Shown here: one piece after another, positions 7,990 to 16,488 of the stretch
How the letters are laid out: each line of letters opens with the position of its first letter
Numbering within the stretch: the first letter of the stretch is position 1
Assembly: GCA_030648955.1 (NCBI GenBank)
Contig: JAUSHB010000016.1
Span: 1 to 42,458 of the forward strand
Direction of reading: 5' to 3'
Length of the DNA stretch: 42,458 nt
Source: a bacterium
GTDB taxonomy: Bacteria; Patescibacteriota; Minisyncoccia; Phycocordibacterales; JAUSHB01
Translations under genes and position numbers: made by a program
The notes under the pieces: generated by a model
Seen by the model: only the letters and a program-made list of their open reading frames with translations
What the model was told of the DNA's origin: nothing
Database searches by the model: none

Positions 7990-8105
7990 AAAGCTTCATG
8001 AGCTTCGAGAGCTTCGATGAAAGAGCTTCAGTAGCTTTTTGAAGACATGCAAAGGATTTGGAAGCAAAGCTTCCAAATCCCCCAAGCTCATGAAGCTATT
8101 GAAGC
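7990..8105. repeat. AGCTTC periodic repeat with central TTTGGAAGC palindrome (copy 2)
   Basis: The left half has AGCTTCATG, AGCTTCGAG, AGCTTCGAT, AGCTTCAGT and AGCTTTTTG, mostly 9 bases apart. The right half has AAGCTCATG, AAGCTATTG and AAGCTT. Between them is a perfect 12-base-pair hairpin, GGATTTGGAAGC-AAA-GCTTCCAAATCC (8054-8080). The right half runs into the mrdA stop codon. The whole region can form one long branched hairpin. Confidence 0.8.
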
Positions 8106-9818
8106 TTATTTAACATATTCCGGCGTATTAACAACCATCCAGTCAAGTAGATTACGCATCACGTATGAAGCCCCGACAAGATTCTCACGAGATCCGTGCT
8201 CCATAACTATCGCAAATGAATACTTAGGATTTTCATAAGGGAAAAATCCAGTAACCCATGAGTTAACAAATTTTTTCGTTACCCCCAATTCGGCTGTCCC
8301 TGTTTTAGCAGCAACCGTTACTCCAAAGGTATTAAGTGCTGATCCAGTACCCCCCAAAATTACATTACGCATTCCCTCACGCACAATAGTAAAATAATCC
8401 CCACTGATATCAATTTTTGTTTCCTGGGGAAGAACTGGCGATGTATCTCCTGCAACTCGAGAAAGTATGTGCGGTGTAACAAGAACCCCTCCTCGCGCAA
8501 TAGCTCCGATAGCACGAGCAATTTGTATTGGAGTGACTTGAAATCCATATTGCCCTATAGCGGTATGATAGGTATCGCCAATTCTCCATACTTCTCCATT
8601 AAAATTTTTCTCTTTCCATTCGGGACTCGGAATCGTGCCTTGTTCTTCACCTGACATATCAACGCCCGTATATTGCCCCAAGCCAAACATTCTTGTGTAT
8701 TTGCCAATATTTACAATTCCCAAACCACGCTGATCTTCATACCCGCCTCCGATGGCGTAGAAATAAACATTCGATGAAACACCAAGCGCCTCACGCATAT
8801 TGACCCATCCATGAGCTTTCCAATCCATAAAGATAGATGTGACATCGGGTAAAAAAGGATTGGGAATTGAAATTGAACCCGTGCTTAATATTTTCTTATC
8901 AGGGTCAATAATATGTTCATTGAGAGCACCAATTGCAATAAATGGCTTGACGATGGAACCTGGTGTATACAAACCTCCTACTGCGCGGTTGAGAAACGGC
9001 TTTTTCTCACTGTTAATATATCCAGAGATTGTTTCATCATCATCCCCATCAGAAAGTACTTTGGGTGAATATTCCGGAAAATTAGTTAGCGCAAGGATTT
9101 CTCCGCTATGTATATCCATAACAACACCTGCGCCACCAACAAATCCACGATCCTCTGCTGTTTGTTTTATCAATTCATATAGTTTTTCTTGAATACGCCC
9201 ATCAACCGTAAGTTCGAGGTCTCTTCCATCGGATGGAGGTTGCATGAAACTTTCCGACTGTATCACCCCCAGCGCATTTACTTCGATGAGCTTTATCCCA
9301 TTTTGTCCCGCAAGAAGATCATTGTATTTTTTTTCAACCCCATTTTTCCCCTCAAATTCTTCCTGATAGAAAAACCCTTTGCTGTCTTTTGACGGATACG
9401 AAACATACCCAAGTACATGACCGAAACCATCCTTCTGAATATATACTCGTTTTGCAATGTCCTTCCCCTCTTCAAACATGTTCCATGCGAGCTCATTTTT
9501 ATTTTTATCGAAAATAATTCCTCGTTTGGCAAATATCGGAATATGCTCGAGGCGATTGTTCTCGCTTCGTTTTGCGTATGTATCACCTTGTGCAATCTGC
9601 AAGAACCAGACTCGTCCGACAAAGAGAATCCCAACGATCAGAAAAAACATACCCAGAATTACTATTATATGTTCCCCAATTGGTCGCTCGATTCTACCCT
9701 CAAATTGTTGTGTATTAAACTGTGGTAGATTTTTAGAATCAAGAAAAATCTCGTCAGGGGCGATTTCTTTGTTCCAATGTTTGGGGTTTATTTTCTTTTT
9801 TTTACGATGAAAATTCAT
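8106..9818 (-). CDS. mrdA: Elongation-type penicillin-binding protein 2
   Basis: PBP2 is the transpeptidase of the lateral-wall synthesis (Rod) complex with MreBCD and RodA. I chose the ATG at 9818 (MNFHRKKKKINPKHW), giving 570 residues; a TTG five codons upstream is less likely. The layout is a basic cytoplasmic tail of about 50 residues, one membrane anchor (about 50-70, HIIVILGMFFLIVGILFVG), a pedestal domain and a transpeptidase domain. The catalytic motifs are SIVK (about 288-291), SSN (about 348-350) and KTG (about 505-507). mreD and mreC lie just upstream on the same strand. No rodA is in the window. Confidence 0.93.
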   Translation of the reverse strand: MNFHRKKKKINPKHWNKEIAPDEIFLDSKNLPQFNTQQFEGRIERPIGEHIIVILGMFFLIVGILFVGRVWFLQIAQGDTYAKRSENNRLEHIPIFAKRGIIFDKNKNELAWNMFEEGKDIAKRVYIQKDGFGHVLGYVSYPSKDSKGFFYQEEFEGKNGVEKKYNDLLAGQNGIKLIEVNALGVIQSESFMQPPSDGRDLELTVDGRIQEKLYELIKQTAEDRGFVGGAGVVMDIHSGEILALTNFPEYSPKVLSDGDDDETISGYINSEKKPFLNRAVGGLYTPGSIVKPFIAIGALNEHIIDPDKKILSTGSISIPNPFLPDVTSIFMDWKAHGWVNMREALGVSSNVYFYAIGGGYEDQRGLGIVNIGKYTRMFGLGQYTGVDMSGEEQGTIPSPEWKEKNFNGEVWRIGDTYHTAIGQYGFQVTPIQIARAIGAIARGGVLVTPHILSRVAGDTSPVLPQETKIDISGDYFTIVREGMRNVILGGTGSALNTFGVTVAAKTGTAELGVTKKFVNSWVTGFFPYENPKYSFAIVMEHGSRENLVGASYVMRNLLDWMVVNTPEYVK

Positions 9819-9868
9819 GGGTAGTAATTGCAAATTTTAAACTTTGATTTTTTATTTTTCCTATATTT

Positions 9869-10159
9869 CTAGCGGGATTTAAGAAATCGCGTATGGTGCT
9901 TAAAACGATTAGTGGCAAAATATACAAAAAGAAACACCAGTGATGTTGCCCACTGAATATGAAAAAACTTTTCAAGGGGTACTCCATAAAGCATATCGTA
10001 CAATATCCCCACCGCTATCGCTTCATAATAATTATCAAAATAAAACAACGCTACAATTACTCCAAGTAACGTAACCCATAGATTAAAAAATAAAATACTT
10101 ATTACCATGAATATGCCGACGATAATTCGTACTGCCCCACGTGTGAAATAAGCGCGCAT
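9869..10159 (-). CDS. mreD: MreD-like membrane protein
   Basis: This 96-residue protein is nearly all membrane segments: about 10-30, 30-48 and 72-85, with a short GILYDMLYG stretch between that resembles the MreD signature region. MreD is the small integral membrane part of the MreBCD complex. It is shorter than typical MreD (about 160 residues), so it is a reduced version or only an analogue. The position between mreC and mrdA is the main support. Confidence 0.7.
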   Translation of the reverse strand: MRAYFTRGAVRIIVGIFMVISILFFNLWVTLLGVIVALFYFDNYYEAIAVGILYDMLYGVPLEKFFHIQWATSLVFLFVYFATNRFKHHTRFLKSR

Positions 10160-10281
10160 GGTGTAATTTTTGTTCTTGATAATTATAAAATACTAAGCAC
10201 ACATTCTTCAAGGCAATCATCTATCGTTGAAATATATTTTTACTCGGACTGAATATTGAGAATATTCTGACATTACTTTTC

Positions 10282-11079
10282 CTAGCGAGACTCCTCAATA
10301 AGTATCTCTACAATTTCAATTTCTAAGGGCGATATTGGACTTTTGAATAAAATGCGTTCAAATGGGTCACTTTCTTTTGATTCTATATACTCAATGACAC
10401 CAAGAAAATGAGGCATGAGAGAAGGGACAAGAATATTGTCTCCAAGAGCAATGTGGGTATCACGAGGAATTTTAATTTCAAAATTTCCTCCACCTAACCC
10501 AACCGCAACTGCGGGCACTGAATGCTTCCCGATTGTTACACTGATATTCTCGCCTGATGATGAAAAAAGTCTTACTTTCGAAGTTTTTTCAGAAACTTCC
10601 GAAATTTCACCAATCATAATAGCGTCGCCATAAAGCACATTTTCGCCCCCCGTAATCCCCTGCTTGCTTCCCACATCGATCACGAGCGTGTCATAAAATG
10701 ATCGTGGAGGTTTTGCGATTACTCGCGCGATGGTTGTTTGTCCATCACCATTTCTCCCAAGTCGTTCTTTGAGTGCGAGATTTTCTTCGTATAATAAATT
10801 ACGATCAAGGAGTTTCAAGCTCATGTCGCGTATCTCTTTTTTTAGTGTTGCGTTCTCTTCTATAATCGAAGTTTTGGAATAGAGCGCGGAAAACATCTGT
10901 GAAGGTGTAAGAGCGAGCTGATTACTCACCCCCCATAAAAAAGGAGCGTACTTTTCTACGAGGTGCTTAGTGAAACTTCCTATGGGTGAGAATGTAAAAA
11001 GATAAAAGAAAAAGAATATTGCAAGTATTGCAAGAAGTTTATTTCTTCCTCCTTGTTTATTATCGCGGTGGTAAATCAT
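10282..11079 (-). CDS. mreC: Rod shape-determining protein MreC
   Basis: MreC links cytoplasmic MreB to the periplasmic wall synthases and activates PBP2. The 265-residue protein has one N-terminal membrane segment (about 15-33), a coiled coil (about 65-110, including NATLKKEIRDMSLKLL and LYEENLALKERL) and a C-terminal beta domain with KPPRSFYDTLVIDVGSKQGI near 124-143. The order and length match the family. Its ATG lies 20 bases inside the end of mreB, so translation is coupled. Confidence 0.93.
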   Translation of the reverse strand: MIYHRDNKQGGRNKLLAILAIFFFFYLFTFSPIGSFTKHLVEKYAPFLWGVSNQLALTPSQMFSALYSKTSIIEENATLKKEIRDMSLKLLDRNLLYEENLALKERLGRNGDGQTTIARVIAKPPRSFYDTLVIDVGSKQGITGGENVLYGDAIMIGEISEVSEKTSKVRLFSSSGENISVTIGKHSVPAVAVGLGGGNFEIKIPRDTHIALGDNILVPSLMPHFLGVIEYIESKESDPFERILFKSPISPLEIEIVEILIEESR

Positions 11080-12109
11080 CTTGAGTATCTATGATAACAT
11101 CGTGAAAACCTTCAAGATCTTCAAGTACGATTCCCGTGCCACGCGCTACGGCAGTCAAAGGTTCGTGTGCAATATATACCGGAATTTTTAGAATTTGCGC
11201 GAGAAGTCCATCAATGCCCTTGATTAACGCTCCTCCGCCAACAAGTACGATTCCTCGGTTCATGACATCAGAAAGAATTTCGGGGGGCGTAGTTTCAAGA
11301 ACTTCCTTAACTGAATCCACAAGTACACCAACGGATGGCGCAATCGCTTCTCGTACGTCCGAATCGGTGATTATTACTTCTCGTGGCAATCCTGTTACCA
11401 AATCACGCCCTCGTATAGGAGCTTCCATGGGGGTATTGCTATCAACTACTGAACCTATAGCAATCTTGATTCCCTCTGCAGTTCGCTCACCGATTAATAT
11501 TTTAAACTCATCACGAATATACGAAATAATGTCATCATTAAGCCGGTCACCTGCAACTCTTAAATTTTTAGATCGAACAATTCCGCCGAGCGAGATTACT
11601 GCTATATCGGTTGTCCCCCCGCCGATATCAATGATCATGCTTCCTACGGGATCTTTAACGGGAAGCTTGATGCCAATTGCGGCCGCCATGGGCTCTTCGA
11701 TAATATGTACTTCTCGTGCCCCCGCATTTTTTGTTGCATCATATACCGCACGCATTTCTACGTTGGTAACTCCAGAAGGAACTCCGATGACTACGCGCGG
11801 TCGAGCGCCTTTCTTGGAAATCTTCTTCCCTTTGTTGATCAGATACGCAAGCATTTCTTCAGTCACTTCAAAATTTGATATCACGCCATCAACGAGAGGA
11901 CGAATTGCGGTAATATGAGTCGGCGTGCGTCCGAGCATTTGTCGCGCCTGATCACCCACAGCAACCACCTGTCCCGTTTTTTGATTAAGTGCCACAACTG
12001 ATGGTTCATTGATAACAATCCCATGATCGCGTAAATAGACCAGTGTGTTTGCGGTCCCGAGGTCAATTCCCATATCATTGGAAAACATTTTGTAGAATTT
12101 ATTTATCAT
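11060..12109 (-). CDS. mreB: Rod shape-determining protein MreB (copy 1)
   Basis: MreB is the bacterial actin homologue that forms membrane-associated filaments guiding lateral wall synthesis. The 349-residue protein has the phosphate 1 loop GIDLGTANTLVY (about 14-25), the phosphate 2 region IIDIGGGTTDIAVISLGG (about 164-181) and the adenosine motif IVLVGGGALIKGI (about 288-300). The extra C-terminal tail LEGFHDVIIDTQDDLPPR overlaps mreC. This copy is in the mreBCD-mrdA operon and is the likely canonical one. A second mreB lies 5 kb away. Confidence 0.96.
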   Translation of the reverse strand: MINKFYKMFSNDMGIDLGTANTLVYLRDHGIVINEPSVVALNQKTGQVVAVGDQARQMLGRTPTHITAIRPLVDGVISNFEVTEEMLAYLINKGKKISKKGARPRVVIGVPSGVTNVEMRAVYDATKNAGAREVHIIEEPMAAAIGIKLPVKDPVGSMIIDIGGGTTDIAVISLGGIVRSKNLRVAGDRLNDDIISYIRDEFKILIGERTAEGIKIAIGSVVDSNTPMEAPIRGRDLVTGLPREVIITDSDVREAIAPSVGVLVDSVKEVLETTPPEILSDVMNRGIVLVGGGALIKGIDGLLAQILKIPVYIAHEPLTAVARGTGIVLEDLEGFHDVIIDTQDDLPPR

Positions 12110-12136
12110 GCGTGGTTATTTTTAAAATGAATTCTT

Positions 12137-12164
12137 ATTATACTGATTTCCCGAGTATCTCCAA
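12137..12164 (-). promoter_or_regulatory. Putative mreB operon promoter inside the proS 3' end
   Basis: On the minus strand TTGGAG (12159-12164) and a consensus TATAAT (12137-12142) are 16 bases apart, about 28 bases before the mreB ATG. The -10 box overlaps the proS stop codon. Confidence 0.6.
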
Positions 12165-13385
12165 AATTTCTTTCTCGCTTACCATTGCTACCACGCCACT
12201 CGTTCGATCTTTGAGTTCTAATTTCCCCGCCTTGAGCGTCTTTCCGCTCACCACGACGCGTGTCGGAATCCCCATAAGATCGGCATCGGCGAATTTTTCT
12301 CCGGCGCTTGTATCCCGATCATCATAGAGCACTTCAATATTATTTTTTTGAAACTCTTGATACAGTTTCTCTGCGTGATTTTTAACATCTTCTTCACTGC
12401 CAAGCTTGAGTAAGTGGACTTGAAATGGCGCAACGGAAGCCGGCCACACGATTCCGTTCTCATCCGAAAGCACTTCAACGATGGCGCCCATCAATCTTCC
12501 CAGCCCAATACCGTAACATCCCATAAGCACCGGCTCATCCACTCCTTTTTCATTTTTAAATGTAAGATTGAAGGGCTGTGAGAATTTTGTTTTAAGTTCA
12601 AAAATGTTCCCCACTTCTATAGACGTTTCTTTCTTGAATGCATTACCGCCACACTCAGGACAGGTTTTCTGCTCTTCCATGATCTCTTTATTGACGCCAA
12701 TATCGCATTTCTCGCATAAATAGATGGTATCCTCGCCTGCGGGCGTTACAGTCTGAAATTCATGGGAATACTTGCTAAAACTGCCCCCTCCCGCAAAGGT
12801 AAGATATGTCATTTTACCCAAGCCAACGCGCTCAAAGATAGATTTGTAGGCTTTTTTCATGACCTCATAATAACGTTTGAGATCTTCTTCATCCTTGTGG
12901 AAAGAGTAAAGATCTTTCATAAAAAATTCGCGTCCACGGAGAATTCCCGATTTCGCACGAAGCTCCATCCTAAATTTATTTTGTATCTGAAACACCGCAA
13001 CCGGCAAGTCACGGTACGAAGAAATAAATTGTTTTGCGAGTGGTACCACAATTTCTTCGTGCGTCGGCCCGAGCGCATTTTCTTTTCCGGAAATATCTTT
13101 TACTTTGTAAAGATCATCCATCGTATCCCATCGCCCTGTCTTCTCCCAATTTTCTTTCGGATGAAGTGACGGCATTAAAATCTCTTGCCCGCCCGCTTTC
13201 ACCATTTCATCGCGAATAATTTTTTCAATATTTTTTAGAACTTTAAATCCGAGCGGGAGATAGGTATAAACGCCCGCCTGGAGCTTGTCAATAAACCCCG
13301 CCTGAATGAGAAATTTCGCATTTTTTGAGACCTCGGCGGCAGGGGCCTCTTTGCGGGTTTTGGTGAATAGTTGAGACTGCAACAT
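12138..13385 (-). CDS. proS: Prolyl-tRNA synthetase, short form without INS editing domain
   Basis: ProRS charges tRNA-Pro. The 415-residue protein starts in the bacterial style (MLQSQLFTKTRKEAPAAEV). It has LGPTHEE at about 105-111, motif 2 with FRMELRAKSGILRGREFFMK at about 138-157, motif 3 with GCYGIGLGRLMGAI at about 289-302, and a C-terminal anticodon-binding domain. Most bacterial ProRS have a roughly 180-residue INS editing domain between motifs 2 and 3. Here only about 125 residues separate the motifs, and they carry two CxxC pairs (224/227, 242/245) suggesting a small zinc ribbon. Cis-editing of Ala-tRNA-Pro is therefore probably lost. A -10 box six bases before the ATG predicts a leaderless mRNA. 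Confidence 0.94.
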   Translation of the reverse strand: MLQSQLFTKTRKEAPAAEVSKNAKFLIQAGFIDKLQAGVYTYLPLGFKVLKNIEKIIRDEMVKAGGQEILMPSLHPKENWEKTGRWDTMDDLYKVKDISGKENALGPTHEEIVVPLAKQFISSYRDLPVAVFQIQNKFRMELRAKSGILRGREFFMKDLYSFHKDEEDLKRYYEVMKKAYKSIFERVGLGKMTYLTFAGGGSFSKYSHEFQTVTPAGEDTIYLCEKCDIGVNKEIMEEQKTCPECGGNAFKKETSIEVGNIFELKTKFSQPFNLTFKNEKGVDEPVLMGCYGIGLGRLMGAIVEVLSDENGIVWPASVAPFQVHLLKLGSEEDVKNHAEKLYQEFQKNNIEVLYDDRDTSAGEKFADADLMGIPTRVVVSGKTLKAGKLELKDRTSGVVAMVSEKEILEILGKSV

Positions 13386-13391
13386 AAAGCT

Positions 13392-13419
13392 ATCTTACAC
13401 GAGGAAAAACAAAAAGCAA
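13392..13419 (-). promoter_or_regulatory. proS promoter, leaderless arrangement
   Basis: On the minus strand TTGCTT (13414-13419), a 16-base spacer and TAAGAT (13392-13397) end six bases before the proS ATG. Transcription would begin at or next to the start codon. Confidence 0.6.
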
Positions 13420-13468
13420 AATAAAAAATGTGTCCTTGTTGCTAAGTTATTGGGATACCGCGGGGAGC

Positions 13469-13497
13469 TTGACTTTTTAATATTTATATGCTACTAA
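13469..13497 (+). promoter_or_regulatory. Promoter of the small lipoprotein gene
   Basis: TTGACT (13469-13474) and TACTAA (13492-13497) are 17 bases apart, followed by an untranslated leader of about 70 bases ending in AAGGAGG. Confidence 0.65.
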
Positions 13498-13571
13498 TAT
13501 TATGGCCCAGTTCTTTGAGATATCTTCCTATCCAAACAACGCCACAAATCTATCCCTTCAAAGGAGGCGGT

Positions 13572-13979
13572 ATGAAAAAGGTTTTCTATGTAATAACTGT
13601 TTTGCTGGCCTTAACGGCCTGTAAAACAACTAAGACAGAATACTCACCCAACCTGACTGAAAAGGCACGCGTAGTCGATCTTATCTACACTCCTGCGGTT
13701 CATGGAAGCGGCGTTGGTCCTACGGTATCGACAAATGGGAGCTTCGGACTTGCTTTTGTGGATGTCGACACAATACAAAAATATGCTGTCGTGTTTGAAT
13801 GCCCACATGGTAAATTCATCGTCGAAAACAACCAAAGAAAAACAAAGGAGCTCTGGCAAAAATTAAAAAAAGATCAGGAAGTTACGGTTACGTATCGTGA
13901 AATTTATCGGGCGACATACGAAGATGATAGCCTCTTGGAACGCCGGCTCAAAAAATATGACTTTATTGATGCAGATTAA
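13572..13979 (+). CDS. Small predicted lipoprotein
   Basis: The start is the ATG at 13572, preceded five bases earlier by a perfect AAGGAGG. The 135-residue product begins MKKVFYVITVLLALTACKTT, a signal peptide with lipobox LTAC, so the cysteine at residue 17 is probably lipidated and membrane-anchored. The mature part is a small mixed alpha/beta domain with VFECPHGKFIVE and ELWQKLKKDQEVTVTYREIY. I recognise the style of a short conserved hypothetical family but no assigned function. It is a single-gene unit with its own promoter and terminator, on the opposite strand from its neighbours proS and rseP. Confidence 0.85.
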   Translation: MKKVFYVITVLLALTACKTTKTEYSPNLTEKARVVDLIYTPAVHGSGVGPTVSTNGSFGLAFVDVDTIQKYAVVFECPHGKFIVENNQRKTKELWQKLKKDQEVTVTYREIYRATYEDDSLLERRLKKYDFIDAD

Positions 13980-14005
13980 ATATCATATTTAATCCTCACA
14001 AAGCA

Positions 14006-14041
14006 CCGCCCAACAGAAACCACTTCTGTTGGGCGGTTTTT
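14006..14041 (+). terminator. Intrinsic terminator after the lipoprotein gene
   Basis: CCGCCCAACAGAA (14006-14018) pairs perfectly with TTCTGTTGGGCGG (14024-14036), followed by TTTTT. The same CCGCC-CAGAAA-GGCGG design ends genes at 31.7, 32.5 and 33.4 kb. Confidence 0.92.
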
Positions 14042-14075
14042 CAACTTTTTACTTTATAATTTTAAACTCCACCTC

Positions 14076-15182
14076 CTATCCCACCACCGGTCTCACAATA
14101 TCGTGATAGGTAATAAGCACCATAAGGAGCATAAGAAGGACGAACCCCACGCCATTTGCCGCGTTGGCGATGCGCGGGCTTATGGGAGACCCCTTGAGGG
14201 CTTCGATAATAAGAAACAGGAGCCGTCCACCATCAAGCGCGGGGAATGGAATAAGGTTGATGATAGCGAGATTGATGGAAATGATCGCGGTAAGAGTGAG
14301 GAGATACACAAAGCCGAAATCAATCGCGCTTCCCACGATCCCCGTTTTGACAATTCCCACCGGTCCCATCACGTCACCAAAATTACCCTGCCCGACAAAT
14401 AAATTTTTAATGAATCCTAAAATTGCAATAGCCGTCGCAGAAGTGAGCGTTCCCGTAAGTTTTGCTCCTTCAAAAAGTGCGCGATGAATCGGGAGTTTCG
14501 CGTTACCAATCATATCGAGTGACACGCCGATCGCCGCCCTATCAGCGACAAACCCTTGTTGGGGAATCGCCGTTGTGATTTTCTGTTCTGATCCACGATC
14601 GTAAGAAATTATTATTTCATTCTTTCCATGAAGCGCAATGAAATTTTGCGTCTCTTCAACGGTAAGATTTTCTATTGCTTGAGTATCAACGCGCAATGAC
14701 CCCAGCCTGTCCCCCGTTCGCAACCCCGCTTTCTCCGCAGGACTTCCGGGAAGAACTTGCATAAGGGTAACGCGAGGATTCTCAAACGTAGCCCCGGGAG
14801 GGATGGAATCAATTGAAGATGGAAGGCCAATCATAAATCCCCACGATATGAGAATCCACGCCAGAAGGATGTTGAATAGAATCCCTGCCGCAATAACAAG
14901 GGCTTGAATATATCGAGGCTTTTTAACCAGACTGCGGGAAGCATTAGGGCCTGATAACGATTCGTTGTCAGGATTCTCGCCAAAAATCTTCACAAACCCG
15001 CCAAACGGAATCGCGTTTATGGTGTATTCAGTTTCACCATATTTCTTTCCGTAAAGTTTCGGCGGGAAGCCCAACCCGAATTCATCCACCCTGACCCCTG
15101 ATTTTTTCGCAACAATAAAATGCCCAAATTCATGGGCAAGAATAAGAATAGCGAGAATGATGATGAAAATTAAGATAGACAT
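14076..15182 (-). CDS. rseP: Site-2 membrane metalloprotease (RseP/M50 family)
   Basis: This intramembrane zinc protease family cleaves anti-sigma factors or leftover signal peptides. The 368-residue protein has HEFGH at 17-21 in the first membrane segment, with two zinc-binding histidines and the catalytic glutamate. It has membrane segments near 93-120, a PDZ domain at about 125-205 and the third zinc ligand in NLIPFPALDGGR (309-320). A final membrane segment follows. All active-site elements are intact. Target unknown. It lies downstream of frr across a hairpin repeat, as in the common bacterial frr-rseP neighbourhood. Confidence 0.93.
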   Translation of the reverse strand: MSILIFIIILAILILAHEFGHFIVAKKSGVRVDEFGLGFPPKLYGKKYGETEYTINAIPFGGFVKIFGENPDNESLSGPNASRSLVKKPRYIQALVIAAGILFNILLAWILISWGFMIGLPSSIDSIPPGATFENPRVTLMQVLPGSPAEKAGLRTGDRLGSLRVDTQAIENLTVEETQNFIALHGKNEIIISYDRGSEQKITTAIPQQGFVADRAAIGVSLDMIGNAKLPIHRALFEGAKLTGTLTSATAIAILGFIKNLFVGQGNFGDVMGPVGIVKTGIVGSAIDFGFVYLLTLTAIISINLAIINLIPFPALDGGRLLFLIIEALKGSPISPRIANAANGVGFVLLMLLMVLITYHDIVRPVVG

Positions 15183-15285
15183 GTTTCAAAATGAAAATTT
15201 AAAAATCAAAGTTTAAAATTTTTGTATTCGCCGAAAGCGAATTCCATAATTTTTCATTTTGATATTTGCATTTTTATATTATTTT
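15183..15285. repeat. AT-rich long inverted repeat with GC core (copy 2)
   Basis: The frr-rseP spacer matches the one at 4645-4741 in order and content: a left arm with AAAATTTAAAAATCAAAG, a TTTTTGTATTCGCC-GAAA-GCGAATTC core, and a right arm with ATTTTGATATTTGCATTTTT. The arms pair imperfectly with each other. Two copies this similar between unrelated genes indicate a dispersed element. Confidence 0.75.
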
Positions 15286-15837
15286 TTATCCCATTATTTC
15301 TTTTTCCTTCCGCTCCGCAAGAGTATCGAGTTTTTTGTGCGATTCATCAACAAGTTTCTGAAGTTCTTCTTTGAAACGAAATTTGTCGTCTTCAGGAATT
15401 TCTCCCTTGCGTTCCTTGTCTTGAATATCATTCCAAACTTTTTCACGTTCGGCGCGAATGGAAACTCGTGCGTCTTCAAGTTTCTGTTTTATGATTTTAA
15501 CAAGAGATGTGCGGCGTTCTGTGGTAAGTTCGGGAAAAAATATTCGAAGCCCCTGGTCATCCGCGCTCGCAGATACACCAAGATTTGCTTCATTCACCGC
15601 CTTCTCGATCGCCTTCCCTTGTCCCTTATCCCACGGCGACACACGGAGCGTCCTCGCATCTTCAACAGTGATCGATGCCACATGGCTTACGGTAGTCCTT
15701 GAGCCATACGATTCAACCATAACGGAGTCGAGAATACTTGGGGTTGCGCGACCGGTATGAATCCCCGAGAATTCTTTTGCGAGCCATTTCTCGATTTCTA
15801 CTGTTTTAGTTTTAAATGAAGAAAAATTGTAAACCAT
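15286..15837 (-). CDS. frr: Ribosome recycling factor
   Basis: RRF splits post-termination ribosomes together with EF-G. The 183-residue protein has the expected three-helix-bundle sequence with the hallmark GIHTGRATPSILDSVMVESYG (starting about residue 25), then RVSPWDKGQGKAIEKAV, and the C-terminal helix region DDKFRFKEELQKLVDE. Length is normal. A TTGATT-N17-TAAAAT promoter ends six bases before the ATG, which predicts a leaderless transcript. Genes pyrH and tsf, often adjacent elsewhere, are not here. Confidence 0.96.
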   Translation of the reverse strand: MVYNFSSFKTKTVEIEKWLAKEFSGIHTGRATPSILDSVMVESYGSRTTVSHVASITVEDARTLRVSPWDKGQGKAIEKAVNEANLGVSASADDQGLRIFFPELTTERRTSLVKIIKQKLEDARVSIRAEREKVWNDIQDKERKGEIPEDDKFRFKEELQKLVDESHKKLDTLAERKEKEIMG

Positions 15838-15843
15838 AGATAA

Positions 15844-15872
15844 ATTTTACCGCAATTGTCTTTATGAATCAA
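15844..15872 (-). promoter_or_regulatory. frr promoter, leaderless arrangement
   Basis: On the minus strand TTGATT (15867-15872), a 17-base spacer and TAAAAT (15844-15849) are followed by AGATAA read in reverse (TTATCT) and then the ATG. The same TTATCT-ATG junction appears before the histidine kinase start at 41795. Confidence 0.7.
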
Positions 15873-15904
15873 GGTGATGTAGAATTATGGTAATAGTGTG
15901 AAAT

Positions 15905-16444
15905 ATGATTAAATTTTTTCATCGAGACAAAGAGGGTTTCACGCTCGTGGAATTACTTATCGTGATTTCAATTATCAGCCTACTTGCGAGCACAGTGCTT
16001 GCGTCACTCAATTCAGCACGAGCAAAAGCAGTTGTTGCCGCTCAAATACAAATTGTAGAAGAATACAAAAAAGTTCTCGATCTTTATTATAGCGATAATG
16101 GTCAATACTTTCACCTGCCTCCTATTAATCAGCCCCCTTTTTATGGTGTTGCCTGCATGGGTGACTACGCAACCGACCAATGTGAATACAGCGCGACTCG
16201 TTTAGAAAATCCGGCACTCAACACAGCACTTGAAAAATATCTCTCGTCAAGAACTCCATTAAAACAAGTGTACTCGTCAATATTCAACAGAAATTACGAC
16301 GGTCCCATTTATGTATGTAATGATATGTCTTGTTCTTTTTTTAGTATGGTGTGGTTTATGCCTGGAGACAATCAACGGTGTGGTTTAGGGGTTACGGGAT
16401 CCAATATGGGTGGTACTACTTTCTGTGGCTTCATTTTTCAGTAA
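15905..16444 (+). CDS. Type IV pilin-like protein
   Basis: The 179-residue protein has a textbook class III/pseudopilin start: short basic leader MIKFFHRDKEG, cleavage expected after the glycine, then FTLVELLIVISIISLLAS with Phe at +1 and Glu at +5. The N-terminal helix continues to about residue 60 and a variable globular domain with cysteine pairs follows (C in VACMGDYATDQCEY, VCNDMSCSF, RCGLG, FCGF). It is probably an exported pilus or pseudopilus subunit. No pilus assembly genes (pilB, pilC, pilD) are in the window. It is a single plus-strand gene between minus-strand frr and holB. Confidence 0.9.
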   Translation: MIKFFHRDKEGFTLVELLIVISIISLLASTVLASLNSARAKAVVAAQIQIVEEYKKVLDLYYSDNGQYFHLPPINQPPFYGVACMGDYATDQCEYSATRLENPALNTALEKYLSSRTPLKQVYSSIFNRNYDGPIYVCNDMSCSFFSMVWFMPGDNQRCGLGVTGSNMGGTTFCGFIFQ

Positions 16445-16488
16445 GAACATAAATCTTCAAAAAATCTTTAGATAAATAACAGGCTTTT

